Shown: positions 30,851-41,218, counted from the stretch's first letter. The stretch: 64,000 nt of DNA from Pseudomonas gozinkensis (GCF_014863585.1 NZ_CP062253.1:2072501-2136500), one strand, 5' to 3'. Notes: a model not told the origin generated them from the sequence alone. A program made the numbers and translations.

Positions 30851-32269
30851 TCAACGATTTTGTGGGCCGATGAATCGGCTCTTGGCTTCTACGTGGACGC
30901 TGTCGTCATCGGCATCCTTGAGGATGAATTTCACCTCGTTGGTGCTCGATGGCAATTGTTCGGGCGCGCTCGACAACTCGACCGGCATGCTGAAGATTTC
31001 CCCGGCCGGCACCTTGATCTCGCGTTTGCCTTGCAGGCGCAGATCCGGCAAACCGGCGGCTTCCAGCACATAGGTGTGGTCGCGCTGATCCTTGTTCATG
31101 ATCTTCAGGCTGTAAACGTTTTCGATCCGGCCTTCGGCGTTTTCACGGTACAGCACACGGTCCTTGCTGACGTCGAAACCCACCAGCGAACGCATGAAGA
31201 AGGCCGTCACCAACAGGCTGATCATCGCCAGCAACACCACGGCATAACCGATCAGGCGCGGGCGCAGTTTATGGGTTTTCTGCCCGGACAAGTTGTGTTC
31301 GGTGGTGTAGCTGATCAGCCCGCGCGGGTAGTCCATCTTGTCCATGATGCTGTCGCAGGCGTCGATGCATGCGGCGCAACCGATGCACTCGATCTGCAGG
31401 CCGTCGCGGATGTCGATGCCGGTCGGGCAGACCTGGACGCACATGGTGCAGTCGATGCAGTCGCCCAGGCCCTGGGCCTTGTAGTCGACGCCTTTCTTGC
31501 GCGGGCCACGGCTTTCGCCGCGACGCGGATCGTAGGAAACGATCAGGGTGTCCTTGTCGAACATCACGCTCTGGAAGCGCGCATACGGACACATGTAGAT
31601 GCACACCTGCTCACGCAGCCAGCCGGCGTTGCCGTAGGTGGCGAGGGTGAAGAAACCGACCCAGAAATACGACCAGCCATCGGCCTGCCCCGTGAAAAAT
31701 TCGAAGACCAGTTCGCGGATCGGCGAGAAGTAGCCGACGAAGGTCATGCCGGTAACGAATCCGATCAGCAGCCATAGCGCATGCTTGGCGAATTTGCGCA
31801 GGAACTTGTTGGCGCTCATCGGCGCCTTGTCGAGCTTGATGCGCTGGTTGCGGTCGCCTTCGGTGACCTTCTCGCACCACATGAAAATCCACGTCCACAC
31901 ACTTTGCGGGCAGGTGTACCCGCACCAGACCCGGCCGGCATACACGGTGATGAAGAACAGGCCGAACGCGGCAATGATCAACAGGCCCGAGAGCAGAATG
32001 AAGTCCTGCGGCCAGAACGTTGCGCCGAAAATGAAGAACTTGCGCTCAGGCAGGTTCCACCACACGGCCTGATGGCCGCCCCAGTTCAGCCACACCGTAC
32101 CGAAATACAGCAGGAACAAGGCAGCGCCGCCCATCATCCGCAGATTGCGGAACAGGCCGGTGAAAGCACGGGTGTAGATTTTTTCTCGAGAGGCGTAAAG
32201 GTCGACGCTGTTGTTCGCGTTCTTGCTGGGTGGCGTGACGTCGTGTACCGGAATCTGGTTGCTCATCAT
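30851..32269 (-). CDS. ccoG: CcoG, cbb3 oxidase assembly Fe-S protein (cupric reductase type)
   Basis: Membrane ferredoxin of the FixG/RdxA family; the family has been reported to reduce Cu(II) to Cu(I) for CcoN maturation. The 472-residue protein has several membrane helices, two [4Fe-4S] motifs (CIDCTMCVQVCP and CIGCAACIDACD) and a C-terminal immunoglobulin-like FixG domain. A candidate Anr box sits about 165 bases upstream, so the ccoGHIS genes may be induced at low oxygen. Two adjacent ATG codons (32269 and 32266) are both possible starts. Confidence 0.95.
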   Translation of the reverse strand: MMSNQIPVHDVTPPSKNANNSVDLYASREKIYTRAFTGLFRNLRMMGGAALFLLYFGTVWLNWGGHQAVWWNLPERKFFIFGATFWPQDFILLSGLLIIAAFGLFFITVYAGRVWCGYTCPQSVWTWIFMWCEKVTEGDRNQRIKLDKAPMSANKFLRKFAKHALWLLIGFVTGMTFVGYFSPIRELVFEFFTGQADGWSYFWVGFFTLATYGNAGWLREQVCIYMCPYARFQSVMFDKDTLIVSYDPRRGESRGPRKKGVDYKAQGLGDCIDCTMCVQVCPTGIDIRDGLQIECIGCAACIDACDSIMDKMDYPRGLISYTTEHNLSGQKTHKLRPRLIGYAVVLLAMISLLVTAFFMRSLVGFDVSKDRVLYRENAEGRIENVYSLKIMNKDQRDHTYVLEAAGLPDLRLQGKREIKVPAGEIFSMPVELSSAPEQLPSSTNEVKFILKDADDDSVHVEAKSRFIGPQNR

Positions 32270-32433
32270 TGCATCCCACGGCAGTGGAAAAATGCCTCGG
32301 TCGATACGTGCCGGCCGGGGTCAAAAAGGGGTGTTGCGGTGGCGCAATGATACGCCTGTACTATCGACGAACGGGTGCGACCTTTGGTCGCGTTGGGGAA
32401 AGATCATGAATGGTGTAGCGAATGTGACAAAGC

Positions 32434-32447
32434 ATGATGCAGATCAA
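32434..32447 (-). promoter_or_regulatory. Candidate Anr box upstream of ccoG
   Basis: Read on the minus strand: TTGAT-CTGC-ATCAT, nine of ten consensus bases. A class II promoter would start near 32399, giving a leader of about 130 bases; the -10 match there is weak. Confidence 0.6.
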
Positions 32448-32478
32448 TTGACTATAGACGATAGGTGCTGCTGGCATC

Positions 32479-32517
32479 GCGGCGGCAACGCTGCAAAAGC
32501 ACAGGCATTGCCGCCGC
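32479..32517. terminator. Perfect GC-rich inverted repeat with 19-base loop
   Basis: GCGGCGGCAA (32479-32488) and TTGCCGCCGC (32508-32517). It is followed by TTT on the plus strand and lies just downstream of a small minus-strand reading frame, for which it could be the end structure. The T run is too short to be sure. Confidence 0.4.
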
Positions 32518-32530
32518 TTTCATGAGTCGG

Positions 32531-32722
32531 TCAAGGCAAGCGGCCTCGGCCAAGACTGTCTATCCCGCCGGTGCCGCGCTTTCTGTCGACAGCGGCTTCG
32601 CCCACGATGGATCGTGTTTGTCGTCTCAGGCTGCTGTTGTCGGTCGCATCATTTTGTGGCGTCTGTTCATCCGTTTGAATCGGCTGATCAGTATCCTGAT
32701 TCTGATGTTGTTCGTTCATCGT
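32531..32722 (-). CDS. Small hypothetical hydrophilic protein
   Basis: A 63-residue reading frame starting MNEQHQNQDTDQPIQTDEQT and ending RSIVGEAAVDRKRGTGGIDS. The start has AAGGAAG about 9 bases upstream. The composition (many Gln, Asp, Thr, Arg) suggests a disordered protein. I do not recognise a family. It lies in the AT-richer gap between ccoG and the phosphoesterase and may be real; no further support is visible. Confidence 0.4.
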   Translation of the reverse strand, partial: TMNEQHQNQDTDQPIQTDEQTPQNDATDNSSLRRQTRSIVGEAAVDRKRGTGGIDSLGRGRLP

Positions 32723-33143
32723 ATCGCTTCCTTGCAAGATGAGTCGTGAGGTAGGCAGCACATCGGCTGCAGGTGGACGTTATCGCTTGCCAGCCAATGT
32801 GCCCATCGAATTTCAATTGCGAGATGTGAAGCTGCGATGCGGGGCTTTCACTCCCACGGATTGATCAACGCAACGCCGCTGGATTCAAAATCGCTGATGT
32901 AGTGCTGCTTGATGATCTGCGTGGCTGAAAACCGGTTCTTGGTTGTTCGCTTTTCATTCGTCAATGATTAGATTGGTCTAGTTGGAGTAAAAGAGTTCTG
33001 GCTTCTGTTGTTTTTATGTTTGAAACAAGTTTATTTAATTGTTCCTGTTGTCTCCTTTGAGATGTACCGTTTGATCGAATATGTTTGTGTCTGGCGATAT
33101 TCAGTTGCCAGTTGGTATTCAAGTTAAATGGAGTTTCAAGGTT
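32723..33143. other. AT-rich intergenic stretch without a recognisable gene
   Basis: The 421 bases become markedly AT-rich from about 32950 to 33120, unlike the flanking cco genes. A minus-strand frame of about 38 codons from a TTG, ending IINPWE-like, is open at about 32850-32965 but has no start signal. The stretch probably holds the promoter of the phosphoesterase; I cannot point to convincing -35/-10 elements. Confidence 0.5.
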
Positions 33144-34148
33144 ATGGCTTTCAATGGAGTTTTAAAGTTTCTGCTGGGTGTCTGTTTGTTTTCTTCTGTT
33201 GCTGTGGCGCATGCCGTTGAGGGTATGCCGCGGCACATGGTCTTCGCGTCCGATACGCAATATCCATGGACTGACAAGACCGACAGTGGAGCGCCGGAGT
33301 CCGATACGGATTTCGAAAAGCGTGCCAAGTGGCTGGTGGACAGCCAGTTGGGCAGTATCGCCGACTTTCGAAATGCCCACGGAGGGCAGGCGGCAATCCC
33401 GTTGATGATCAACGGTGACATTACCGCTTTTGGCCACGGTTGGCAGCGCTCGTATATGAAGTCGGCCCTGGAAAAATACTTCAAGGGTGATTACCTGTAC
33501 GGCTTGGGTAATCATGATTACGAAAATAACGTGGATGACTGTTTCAGTAATAGTTGTGCGGCGGGCAGTATTGTCGAGTTCAACGAACATCATAAGGGTA
33601 AGGTGGATAATTTTGACCTCAAGGTCACCGGAGCTTTTCTGAATATCCTTTATTCAGGCAGTCTTGCGTACTCGAAAAATGTCGGCGAAGTTCATCTGGT
33701 GCAGCTCAACAACGAGCCAACTTATGCCACGAAGATTTCTCATGCACTCAATCCGACAACCTTCAACATCACCAGTGCACTGGACTGGCTGGAGAACGAT
33801 TTGAGGATGGCGAGGACCCAGGGCTACGCCATCATCATCAATATGCACAAGTGGGACGACTGGCAGGGAGACTCTAAACAGCAGCAGCGTTTTCTGGACA
33901 TGATCGAGAAGTATGAAGTTACCGCTATCTTTGCAGGTCATTACCATACGCAAGGTGGTGGCAGGCGCTGGTTGGGCAAGGTGCCGATGTTTCTCAGCGG
34001 CGCAACGTCCCAGCAAACGTACCTGACGGCCAGCTTCTCAGATGATCGCAAGCAGCTGCACGTCAATCTGGTCGAGAACAATGAATGGCACAAACCGCAT
34101 TTCGTGCACACGGTTCCGGTGAAGTCCATCTGGGCCAGTCGCCCATAA
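33144..34148 (+). CDS. Secreted calcineurin-like metallophosphoesterase
   Basis: A 334-residue exported phosphoesterase. The signal peptide is MAFNGVLKFLLGVCLFSSVAVAHA; AAGG lies just upstream of ATG 33144. Metallophosphoesterase motifs are FASDTQY (in place of the usual D-x-H), GNHDYE and the C-terminal FAGHYHTQGG. Two Cys (DDCFSNSC) may form a disulfide in the periplasm or outside. The gene is AT-richer than its neighbours, lies on the opposite strand and interrupts the conserved ccoG-ccoP neighbourhood, so it was probably acquired by transfer. The substrate is unknown. Confidence 0.85.
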   Translation: MAFNGVLKFLLGVCLFSSVAVAHAVEGMPRHMVFASDTQYPWTDKTDSGAPESDTDFEKRAKWLVDSQLGSIADFRNAHGGQAAIPLMINGDITAFGHGWQRSYMKSALEKYFKGDYLYGLGNHDYENNVDDCFSNSCAAGSIVEFNEHHKGKVDNFDLKVTGAFLNILYSGSLAYSKNVGEVHLVQLNNEPTYATKISHALNPTTFNITSALDWLENDLRMARTQGYAIIINMHKWDDWQGDSKQQQRFLDMIEKYEVTAIFAGHYHTQGGGRRWLGKVPMFLSGATSQQTYLTASFSDDRKQLHVNLVENNEWHKPHFVHTVPVKSIWASRP

Positions 34149-34150
34149 GC

Positions 34151-34189
34151 AACGGCCCCGCCAATTCTCATTGGCGGGGCCGTTTTTTT
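34151..34189. terminator. Strong bidirectional terminator
   Basis: AACGGCCCCGCCAA (34151-34164) and TTGGCGGGGCCGTT (34171-34184) with loop TTCTCA, followed by T7. It lies between convergent phosphoesterase and ccoP of the first cbb3 operon. Confidence 0.93.
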
Positions 34190-34205
34190 GCTTGAAGCGT
34201 TGGCC

Positions 34206-35189
34206 TTACTGGGCCTCGGCTTCCGCTGGTTTTTCACCGTGGGACAGGCTGTAAACATAAGCCGCCAGCAGATGAACCTTGTCGTTGCCTTGCAGTTGTT
34301 CCTGGGCAGGCATCTGGCCCTGACGGCCGTAACGGATGGTCTGCTGCAGCTGCGCGAAGCTCGAACCGTAGATGAATGCAGCCGGGTGGGTCAGGTTCGG
34401 GGCGCCCATTGCTGGCGTGCCTTTGCCTTCCGGGCCGTGGCACGCCACGCAGTTGGCGGCGAACAGTTTCTGGCCGTTGGCCGGATCTGCCTTGGTGCCT
34501 TCCGGCAACTTGCGGCCATCCAGATTGCTCACCACGAATGCGGCCACGTCGGCCACGCCTTGCTCACCGATCACCTCAGCCCAGGCCGGCATCACCGCGT
34601 GACGACCGCCCATGATGGTGGTCTTGATGGTTTCCGGCTCGCCGCCCCAGCGCCAGTCGGCGTCGGTCAGGTTAGGGAAACCATAAGCGCCCTTGGCGTC
34701 GGAACCGTGGCAGACCGAGCAGTTGGAGGCGAACAGACGGCCACCCATCTTCAGGGCTTGCGGATCCTTGGCCACTTCTTCAATTGGCATGGCGGCGAAC
34801 TTGGCGAAGATCGGACCGAACTTGGCGTCCGAGCGAGCCATTTCCTTTTCCCACTCGTGAACGCCGGTCCAGCCGGTCTGGCCGTTGGCGAACGCGGTCT
34901 GCTTTTCGGTATCGAGGTAGTTGTAGCCCGGCAGCAGACCTTTCCAGTTGCCCAGGCCCGGGTACAGCACCAGATAACCCAGAGCAAACACGATGGTGCC
35001 CACGAACAGCATGAACCACCATTTCGGCAGCGGGTTGTCGTACTCCTCGATCCCGTCGAAGGAGTGGCCGACCGTCTCGTCGGTCTGCTCGGCGCGCTGA
35101 CCCTTGCGGGTCGACAGCAACAGCCAGGTCAGGGAAAAGATCGTACCGAGACTGAGGACTGTGACGTACAGACTCCAGAATGTAGTCAT
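34206..35189 (-). CDS. ccoP: cbb3-type cytochrome c oxidase subunit III, first operon
   Basis: Di-heme c-type subunit that receives electrons and passes them to CcoO and CcoN. The 327-residue protein has two N-terminal membrane helices, the conserved [17 protein letters not shown] linker and two heme sites, C157-C160-H161 (CSVCH) and C247-C250-H251 (CVACH). It overlaps ccoQ by 4 bases (ATGA). Compared with the paralogue at 37909 it carries about 13 extra residues near [13 protein letters not shown]. Confidence 0.96.
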   Translation of the reverse strand: MTTFWSLYVTVLSLGTIFSLTWLLLSTRKGQRAEQTDETVGHSFDGIEEYDNPLPKWWFMLFVGTIVFALGYLVLYPGLGNWKGLLPGYNYLDTEKQTAFANGQTGWTGVHEWEKEMARSDAKFGPIFAKFAAMPIEEVAKDPQALKMGGRLFASNCSVCHGSDAKGAYGFPNLTDADWRWGGEPETIKTTIMGGRHAVMPAWAEVIGEQGVADVAAFVVSNLDGRKLPEGTKADPANGQKLFAANCVACHGPEGKGTPAMGAPNLTHPAAFIYGSSFAQLQQTIRYGRQGQMPAQEQLQGNDKVHLLAAYVYSLSHGEKPAEAEAQ

Positions 35190-35371
35190 TCTTTGTTACT
35201 CCTAGAAGCTTGCTCGACGTGCTTGATGGCTTCGGGATCATCCGCGAAGGGCAGCAAGGTCGCGTCTTCAAACTCCGACTTGCGCTTGGGGCTGAACACC
35301 CACAACGCCAGGCCGATGAAGGCAACCATCACGACAACGGTGCCCAGGCCTCGAATCATCCCGATATCCAT
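35186..35371 (-). CDS. ccoQ: cbb3 oxidase subunit CcoQ, first operon
   Basis: Small single-helix subunit (61 residues) that stabilises the complex. The helix is [19 protein letters not shown], followed by [20 protein letters not shown], a hallmark tail. It starts 5 bases after the ccoO stop, exactly as in the second operon. Confidence 0.94.
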   Translation of the reverse strand: MDIGMIRGLGTVVVMVAFIGLALWVFSPKRKSEFEDATLLPFADDPEAIKHVEQASRSNKE

Positions 35372-35376
35372 CTAGA

Positions 35377-35985
35377 TCACCGTTTGCTTTTGATGATGGT
35401 GCCCAGGCCTTGAAGGTAGGCCACCAGCGCGTCCATTTCGGTTTTGCCCTTCACGGCATCTCTGGCACCGGCGATGTCTTCGTCGGTGTAAGGGACGCCG
35501 AGCGTGCGCAACACTTCCATTTTCTTGGCCGTGTCTTTGCCATCGAGCTTGTTTTCTACGAGGAACGGGTAAGCCGGCATTTTCGACTCGGGGACGACGT
35601 TGCGCGGGTTGTACAAGTGCGCACGCTGCCAGTCATCGGAGTAACGACCGCCGACACGGGCCAGGTCCGGGCCGGTGCGCTTGGAACCCCACAGGAACGG
35701 GTGATCCCAGACGCTTTCACCGGCGACCGAGTAGTGGCCGTAGCGTTCGGTTTCGGCACGGAACGGACGGATCATCTGCGAGTGGCAGCCGACACAGCCG
35801 TTGGCGATGTAAACGTCGCGGCCTTCCAGTTCAAGGGCGGTGCGCGGCTTCATGCCTTCGACCGGCTTGTTGGTGACGTCCTGGAAGAACAGCGGAACGA
35901 TTTGGGTCAGGCCACCGACGCTGACGGCGATGACCATGAAGAAGGCCAGCAGGCCAATATTCTTCTCGACAGCTTCATGCTTCAT
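35377..35985 (-). CDS. ccoO: cbb3-type cytochrome c oxidase subunit II, first operon
   Basis: Mono-heme c-type subunit of 202 residues with an N-terminal membrane anchor ([17 protein letters not shown]) and heme site C64-C67-H68 ([12 protein letters not shown]). The distal Met ligand is probably in the later ESKMPAYP segment. Its start overlaps the ccoN stop by one base. Confidence 0.96.
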   Translation of the reverse strand: MKHEAVEKNIGLLAFFMVIAVSVGGLTQIVPLFFQDVTNKPVEGMKPRTALELEGRDVYIANGCVGCHSQMIRPFRAETERYGHYSVAGESVWDHPFLWGSKRTGPDLARVGGRYSDDWQRAHLYNPRNVVPESKMPAYPFLVENKLDGKDTAKKMEVLRTLGVPYTDEDIAGARDAVKGKTEMDALVAYLQGLGTIIKSKR

Positions 35986-37427
35986 CAGTGAGCTCCAACT
36001 ACGGCGATCTTGGCGGCGGCTTCAGCTTCAGCCGGGTCCGAGGCGCGAACGGTGCGCCACACGTTGTAGGCCATCAGGAACATGCCGCTGGCGAAGAACG
36101 CACCGCCCAGGGCACGGACGATGTAGCCAGGGTGGCTGGCCTGCAGCGCTTCGACGAACGAGTAGGTGAGGGTGCCGTCATCGTTGATTGCACGCCACAT
36201 CAGGCCCTGGGTGATGCCGTTGACCCACATCGAAGCGATGTACAGCACGGTACCGATGGTCGCGAGCCAGAAGTGCGCGTTGATCAGACCGACGCTGTGC
36301 ATCTGCGCGCGGCCGAACAGTTTCGGGATCATGTGGTAGATCGCGCCGATCGAGATCATCGCCACCCAGCCGAGTGCGCCGGCGTGCACGTGGCCGATGG
36401 TCCAGTCGGTGTAGTGCGAGAGCGAGTTGACGGTCTTGATCGCCATCATCGGACCTTCGAAGGTCGACATGCCGTAGAAGGCCAGCGATACCACGAGGAA
36501 ACGCAGGATCGGGTCGGTGCGCAGCTTATGCCAGGCGCCCGACAGGGTCATCATGCCGTTGATCATGCCGCCCCAGCTCGGAGCCAGAAGGATGATCGAC
36601 ATCGCCATGCCCAGCGATTGTGCCCAATCCGGCAGCGCAGTGTAGTGCAGGTGGTGCGGGCCGGCCCAGATGTACAGGGTGATCAGTGCCCAGAAGTGCA
36701 CGATCGACAGGCGATAAGAGTAGATCGGACGTTCGGCCTGTTTCGGCACGAAGTAGTACATCATCCCCAGGAAGCCGGTGGTCAGGAAGAAGCCCACGGC
36801 GTTGTGGCCGTACCACCACTGGATCATCGCGTCGGTGGCGCCCGAGTAGGCCGAGTAGGACTTGAACAGGCTGACCGGCAGCGACATGTGGTTGACGATG
36901 TGCAGCATCGCGGTCACCACGATGAACGCACCGTAGAACCAGTTACCGACATAGATGTGCTTGGTCTTGCGCTTGGTGATGGTGCCGAAGAACACCAGAC
37001 CGTAGGTGACCCAGACAATGGCCAGCAGAATGGCGAGGGGCCATTCCAGTTCCGCGTATTCCTTGGTGGTGGTGTAACCCAGCGGCAAGGTAATGATCGC
37101 GCCGACAATTACGGCTTGCCATCCCCAGAAGGTGAAGGCCGCGAGGCTGTCGGAAATCAGTCGCGTCTGGCAGGTTCGCTGCACGACATAGTAGGAAGTG
37201 GCAAACAGTGCACAACCACCGAAGGCGAAAATCACCAGGTTTGTGTGCAACGGGCGCAGGCGTCCAAAGCTCGTCCACGGCAGACCGAAATTCAATTCCG
37301 GCCAGACCAGTTGCGAGGCGATGAAGACACCTAGCCCCATGCCAAGGATCCCCCAGACCACCGTCATGATGGCGAACTGGCGGACTACCTTATAGTTATA
37401 AGCAGTCGGACTGATTGCTGTGCTCAT
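35985..37427 (-). CDS. ccoN: cbb3-type cytochrome c oxidase subunit I, first operon
   Basis: Catalytic subunit with heme b and the b3-CuB centre, reducing oxygen at high affinity and pumping protons. It has 480 residues with about 12 membrane helices and conserved His-rich stretches ([60 protein letters not shown]). The order N-O-Q-P and proximity to ccoG match the cbb3-1 operon of P. aeruginosa, which is expressed in aerobic cells. Only a weak Anr-like site is seen upstream, in line with that. Confidence 0.97.
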   Translation of the reverse strand: MSTAISPTAYNYKVVRQFAIMTVVWGILGMGLGVFIASQLVWPELNFGLPWTSFGRLRPLHTNLVIFAFGGCALFATSYYVVQRTCQTRLISDSLAAFTFWGWQAVIVGAIITLPLGYTTTKEYAELEWPLAILLAIVWVTYGLVFFGTITKRKTKHIYVGNWFYGAFIVVTAMLHIVNHMSLPVSLFKSYSAYSGATDAMIQWWYGHNAVGFFLTTGFLGMMYYFVPKQAERPIYSYRLSIVHFWALITLYIWAGPHHLHYTALPDWAQSLGMAMSIILLAPSWGGMINGMMTLSGAWHKLRTDPILRFLVVSLAFYGMSTFEGPMMAIKTVNSLSHYTDWTIGHVHAGALGWVAMISIGAIYHMIPKLFGRAQMHSVGLINAHFWLATIGTVLYIASMWVNGITQGLMWRAINDDGTLTYSFVEALQASHPGYIVRALGGAFFASGMFLMAYNVWRTVRASDPAEAEAAAKIAVVGAH

Positions 37428-37908
37428 TCTAAGGTTCCACGGTTTGGGTGTTTTATTAGGATTAAAATCGGCCGCAAGTATGTAGAAAGCAGGGGGTCAA
37501 TGCAACGCGCCATGACCTGGGTCAATGCTTTCCAACGCTGATTCTGCGGCCTTTCCATGCGCCGCGTAAGGACAAAATTGCCCTCGGGCAAAATGTCGCA
37601 GCGGACGAAAAAAGCGAGGGGTCCCGGTCGGATGTAACGGGGTGTGTTCGAACGCTCGGTTCGGGTGACGGACGGTAATCGGCACGACAGCCGGTATCTA
37701 CCGGCCTTTGCGGCCATGTCAGTCAGCCGATTCGTTCAACGCCTCGCTCGGGGTCGACCTGGAACCGGCACGGGCCAGTCCGCATCGAGCAAGCGTAGAC
37801 CCGAATCCGGGTAACCGAAAGGAGAGGGGGTGAAGGGGTGCGACAATGCGTCGCAAAGGGGCTGGAAACTGCCGCACGGGAAACATGCGGCAGTCTTGTG
37901 CGCAATGA
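37428..37908. other. Intergenic region between the two cbb3 operons
   Basis: The 481 bases hold the promoter region of the first ccoN and the end of the second operon. A minus-strand site TTGAC-CCAG-GTCAT (37512-37525), seven of ten Anr consensus bases, is centred about 91 bases before ccoN. Reading frames in it (for example at 37424-37717) have no support as genes. Confidence 0.5.
37868..37894 (-). terminator. Hairpin after the second ccoP
   Basis: ACTGCCGCA (37868-37876) and TGCGGCAGT (37886-37894) form a perfect 9-base stem downstream of ccoP on the minus strand, followed by TTT. Confidence 0.6.
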
Positions 37909-38862
37909 TTACTTTTTATTGTCTTCAGTAATCAGTTTTTCTGTATTCAATCCATTGCTTAGGCTGTACACATAAGCCGCCAGCAATTGCACTTTATCGT
38001 TGCCCAGCAGCTCGTTCTGAGCTGGCATGTGGCCTTGACGACCATGGCGAATGGTCTGCTCAAGTTGGGTCAGGCTGGTGCCGTAGATGAAACCGGCCGG
38101 GTGCGTCAGGTTCGGCGCGCCCATGGCTTCGGTGCCCTGACCGTTTGCCCCGTGACAGGCCACGCACAGGGTGCTGAACGCTTGCTGCCCGGCTTGCAGA
38201 TCGGCCTTGTTGTCCGCTGCCAATGGCAGGCCGGCCAGTTCGTGACGCACGTAAGCCGCGACGTTTTTCACCCCGGCCTCGCCCAGCGCTTCGCCCCACG
38301 CCGGCATCGCCGCCATCCGGCCACCCATGATGGTGGTCTTGATGGTTTCGGCGCTGCCGCCCCAACGCCAGTCCTTGTCGGCGAGGTTAGGGAAGCCGAA
38401 CGCGCCCTTGGCGTCCGAGCCGTGGCACACCGAGCAGTTGGAGGCGAACAGACGGCCACCCATTTTCAGCGCCTGCGGATCCTTCGCCACTTCTTCCACC
38501 GGCATGGCGGCGAATTTGGCGAAGATCGGCCCGAACCTGGCGTCGGCCTTGCTCATTTCCTTTTCCCACTCGTGGACGCCGGTCCAGCCGTCCTCGTAGC
38601 CGGGCAGGATGCCTTTCCAGTTGCCAAGGCCCGGGTAAAGGATCAAATAGCCCACGGAAAACACCAGCGTGCCGGCGAACAGCATGAACCACCACTGCGG
38701 CAGCGGGTTGTCGTACTCCTCGATGCCGTCGAAGCTGTGGCCCATGGTCTGGTCGACGCTGCCCTTGGTCTCGCCCCGACGGGTGCCGACCAGCAGCCAG
38801 GTCAGGCCAATCAGGCTGCCGATGGTCAGTACGCAGATCCACGTACTCCAGAAGGTGGTCAT
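37909..38862 (-). CDS. ccoP: cbb3-type cytochrome c oxidase subunit III, second operon
   Basis: A 317-residue paralogue of the ccoP product at 34206 with the same layout: two membrane helices, [17 protein letters not shown], and CSVCH and CVACH heme sites. It lacks the short insertion after PGY and has a different tail ([12 protein letters not shown]). Four bases overlap ccoQ. The two copies most likely come from an old operon duplication, since both lie in the same order and spacing. Confidence 0.96.
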   Translation of the reverse strand: MTTFWSTWICVLTIGSLIGLTWLLVGTRRGETKGSVDQTMGHSFDGIEEYDNPLPQWWFMLFAGTLVFSVGYLILYPGLGNWKGILPGYEDGWTGVHEWEKEMSKADARFGPIFAKFAAMPVEEVAKDPQALKMGGRLFASNCSVCHGSDAKGAFGFPNLADKDWRWGGSAETIKTTIMGGRMAAMPAWGEALGEAGVKNVAAYVRHELAGLPLAADNKADLQAGQQAFSTLCVACHGANGQGTEAMGAPNLTHPAGFIYGTSLTQLEQTIRHGRQGHMPAQNELLGNDKVQLLAAYVYSLSNGLNTEKLITEDNKK

Positions 38863-39074
38863 GGCCGGGTACTCCTTGTTTCAGGTGCTTGGATTGTTTC
38901 AAAGGCTTGGGTCGCGTCGGGTTGCGGCTCGTCGGCAAACGGCAGCAGGCGCGCTTCGGCGAATTCCGGCGTGCGCTTGCGGTTGAACACCCAGAGGGTC
39001 AGGCCGACGAAGGCCACGAACACCACGACCGTGCCGAGGCCGCGAATCAGCCCCGCGCTCATTTCAAAGACCAT
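38859..39074 (-). CDS. ccoQ: cbb3 oxidase subunit CcoQ, second operon
   Basis: A 71-residue single-helix subunit, a little longer than its paralogue because of a C-terminal extension ([18 protein letters not shown]). The ATG at 39074 is chosen since AGAGGTG lies 8 bases before it and the 5-base gap to the ccoO stop equals that of the first operon; a second ATG (39062) is possible. A longer in-frame extension upstream overlaps ccoO and is spurious. Confidence 0.9.
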   Translation of the reverse strand: MVFEMSAGLIRGLGTVVVFVAFVGLTLWVFNRKRTPEFAEARLLPFADEPQPDATQAFETIQAPETRSTRP

Positions 39075-39079
39075 CTCAA

Positions 39080-39688
39080 TCACCTCTTGCTCTTGATCGC
39101 AGTGCCAAGCACTTGCAGGTAGGAGACAAGGGCGTCCATTTCGGTCTTGCCCTTGAGGCTGGCCACCGCGCCGCTGATGTCGTCGTCGGTGTACGGCACG
39201 CCGAGGGTGCGCATGACCTTGAGCTTGGTTTCGGTGTGGCTGCTGTCGACCGGTTGGGTGACCAGCCATGGGTAGGCCGGCATTTTCGATTCCGGTACGA
39301 CGTTGCGCGGGTTGTACAAGTGCGCGCGGTGCCAGTCATCCGAGTAACGCGCGCCAACGCGGGCCAGGTCCGGACCGGTACGTTTCGAGCCCCACAGGAA
39401 CGGGTGATCCCACACGCTCTCGCCGGCCACCGAGTAATGCCCGTAGCGTTCGGTTTCGGCGCGGAACGGCCGGATCATCTGCGAGTGGCAACCGACGCAG
39501 CCTTCGCGGATGTAGATGTCGCGGCCTTCCAGTTGCAGCGCGGTGTAGGGCTTCATGCCTTCCACCGGTTTGTTGGTCACGTCCTGGAAGAACAGCGGGA
39601 CGATCTGGGTCAGGCCGCCGATGCTCACGGCGAACACCATCAGCAACATCAACAGGCCGACGTTCTTTTCAATCGTTTCGTGTTTCAT
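39080..39688 (-). CDS. ccoO: cbb3-type cytochrome c oxidase subunit II, second operon
   Basis: A 202-residue mono-heme subunit nearly identical in layout to that at 35377 ([21 protein letters not shown], heme site [12 protein letters not shown]). The start at 39688 has GAGGAG close upstream; an earlier in-frame codon adds 11 unconserved residues. Confidence 0.96.
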   Translation of the reverse strand: MKHETIEKNVGLLMLLMVFAVSIGGLTQIVPLFFQDVTNKPVEGMKPYTALQLEGRDIYIREGCVGCHSQMIRPFRAETERYGHYSVAGESVWDHPFLWGSKRTGPDLARVGARYSDDWHRAHLYNPRNVVPESKMPAYPWLVTQPVDSSHTETKLKVMRTLGVPYTDDDISGAVASLKGKTEMDALVSYLQVLGTAIKSKR

Positions 39689-39698
39689 GGCGGACTCC

Positions 39699-41123
39699 TC
39701 AGGCCATCTGCGCGGCAGCAACGACGTCAGCAGGCTGCGAGGCCCGCACGGTGCGCCAGGTGTTGTAAGCCATCAGGAACATGCCGCTGAGGAAGATCGC
39801 CCCGCCAATCAGCCGCACGACGAAGCCTGGGTGGCTGGCCACCAGGGTTTCGACGAAGGAGTAGGTCAGCGTGCCGTCCTCGTTCACCGCACGCCACATC
39901 AGGCCCTGGGCGATGCCGTTGACCCACATCGAGGCGATGTAGAGCACGGTGCCGATGGTCGCGAGCCAGAAGTGCGCGTTGATCAGGCCGATGCTGTGCA
40001 TCTGCTCTTTGCCGAAGATTTTCGGGATCATGTGGTACAGCGCGCCGATGGAAATCATCGCCACCCAGCCGAGCGCGCCGGCGTGTACGTGGCCGATGGT
40101 CCAGTCGGTGTAGTGGGAGAGGGCGTTGACAGTCTTGATCGCCATCATCGGACCTTCGAAGGTCGACATGCCGTAGAACGCCAGCGACACCACCAGGAAG
40201 CGCAGGATCGGGTCGCTACGCAACTTATGCCAGGCGCCCGACAGGGTCATCATGCCGTTGATCATGCCGCCCCAGCTCGGTGCCAGCAGTACCAGCGACA
40301 TCACCATGCCCAGCGACTGCGCCCAGTCCGGCAGCGCGGTGTAGTGCAAGTGGTGCGGACCGGCCCAGATGTACAGGGTGATCAGCGCCCAGAAGTGCAC
40401 GATCGACAGGCGATACGAGTACACCGGACGTTCGGCCTGCTTCGGCACGAAGTAGTACATCATCCCGAGGAAACCGGCGGTGAGGAAAAAGCCTACGGCG
40501 TTGTGGCCGTACCACCATTGCACCATCGCGTCGGTTGCACCGGCGTACACCGAGTAGGACTTGGTGAAGCTCACCGGCAACTCAAGGTTGTTGACGATGT
40601 GCAGGATCGCCACGGTGATGATGAACGCGCCGAAGAACCAGTTGCCCACATAAATGTGCTTGGTCTTGCGCTGCATGATCGTGCCGAAGAACACGATGGC
40701 GTAGGCGACCCAGACGATGGTGATCAGGATGTCGATCGGCCATTCCAGCTCGGCGTATTCCTTGGAGCTGGTGTAACCCAGTGGCAGGCTGATGGCCGCC
40801 AGCAGGATCACAAGCTGCCAGCCCCAGAAGCAGAAGGCGGCGATTTTTGGCGCAAACAGTTGGGTCTGGCAGGTGCGCTGCACCGAGTAGAACGAACTGG
40901 CGAACAAGGCACAGCCGCCGAACGCGAAGATCACCGCGTTGGTGTGCAGCGGGCGCAGGCGTCCGAAGCTGGTCCACGGCAGGTTGAAGTTGAGTTCGGG
41001 CCAGACCAATTGAGCCGCGAGAAAAACCCCGAGCCCCATGCCGACGATGCCCCACACCACCGTCATAATGGCGAATTGGCGGACCACCTTGTAGTTGTAG
41101 GCGGTACTGATAGAAGTGTTCAT
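39699..41123 (-). CDS. ccoN: cbb3-type cytochrome c oxidase subunit I, second operon
   Basis: A 474-residue catalytic subunit, very similar to the one at 35985 but differing mainly in helices near the N-terminal third ([21 protein letters not shown]) and at the C-terminus. By gene order it corresponds to cbb3-2 of P. aeruginosa, the copy induced by Anr. A strong Anr box is found about 128 bases upstream of its start, inside the divergent hydrolase gene. Confidence 0.97.
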   Translation of the reverse strand: MNTSISTAYNYKVVRQFAIMTVVWGIVGMGLGVFLAAQLVWPELNFNLPWTSFGRLRPLHTNAVIFAFGGCALFASSFYSVQRTCQTQLFAPKIAAFCFWGWQLVILLAAISLPLGYTSSKEYAELEWPIDILITIVWVAYAIVFFGTIMQRKTKHIYVGNWFFGAFIITVAILHIVNNLELPVSFTKSYSVYAGATDAMVQWWYGHNAVGFFLTAGFLGMMYYFVPKQAERPVYSYRLSIVHFWALITLYIWAGPHHLHYTALPDWAQSLGMVMSLVLLAPSWGGMINGMMTLSGAWHKLRSDPILRFLVVSLAFYGMSTFEGPMMAIKTVNALSHYTDWTIGHVHAGALGWVAMISIGALYHMIPKIFGKEQMHSIGLINAHFWLATIGTVLYIASMWVNGIAQGLMWRAVNEDGTLTYSFVETLVASHPGFVVRLIGGAIFLSGMFLMAYNTWRTVRASQPADVVAAAQMA

Positions 41124-41218
41124 GGTTCCCCATCCACGGTTCAGCCGAAGTGAGCGCGCGCAGAAAACGCCGCGAATCCTTCGCCTGGAGTTATAGGCAG
41201 ACTAAAAGCGAGGCAAGC

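Noticed and set aside
32850..32965. Short minus-strand frame of about 38 codons starting with TTG
   Set aside because: No ribosome binding site, no recognisable family, too short to support.
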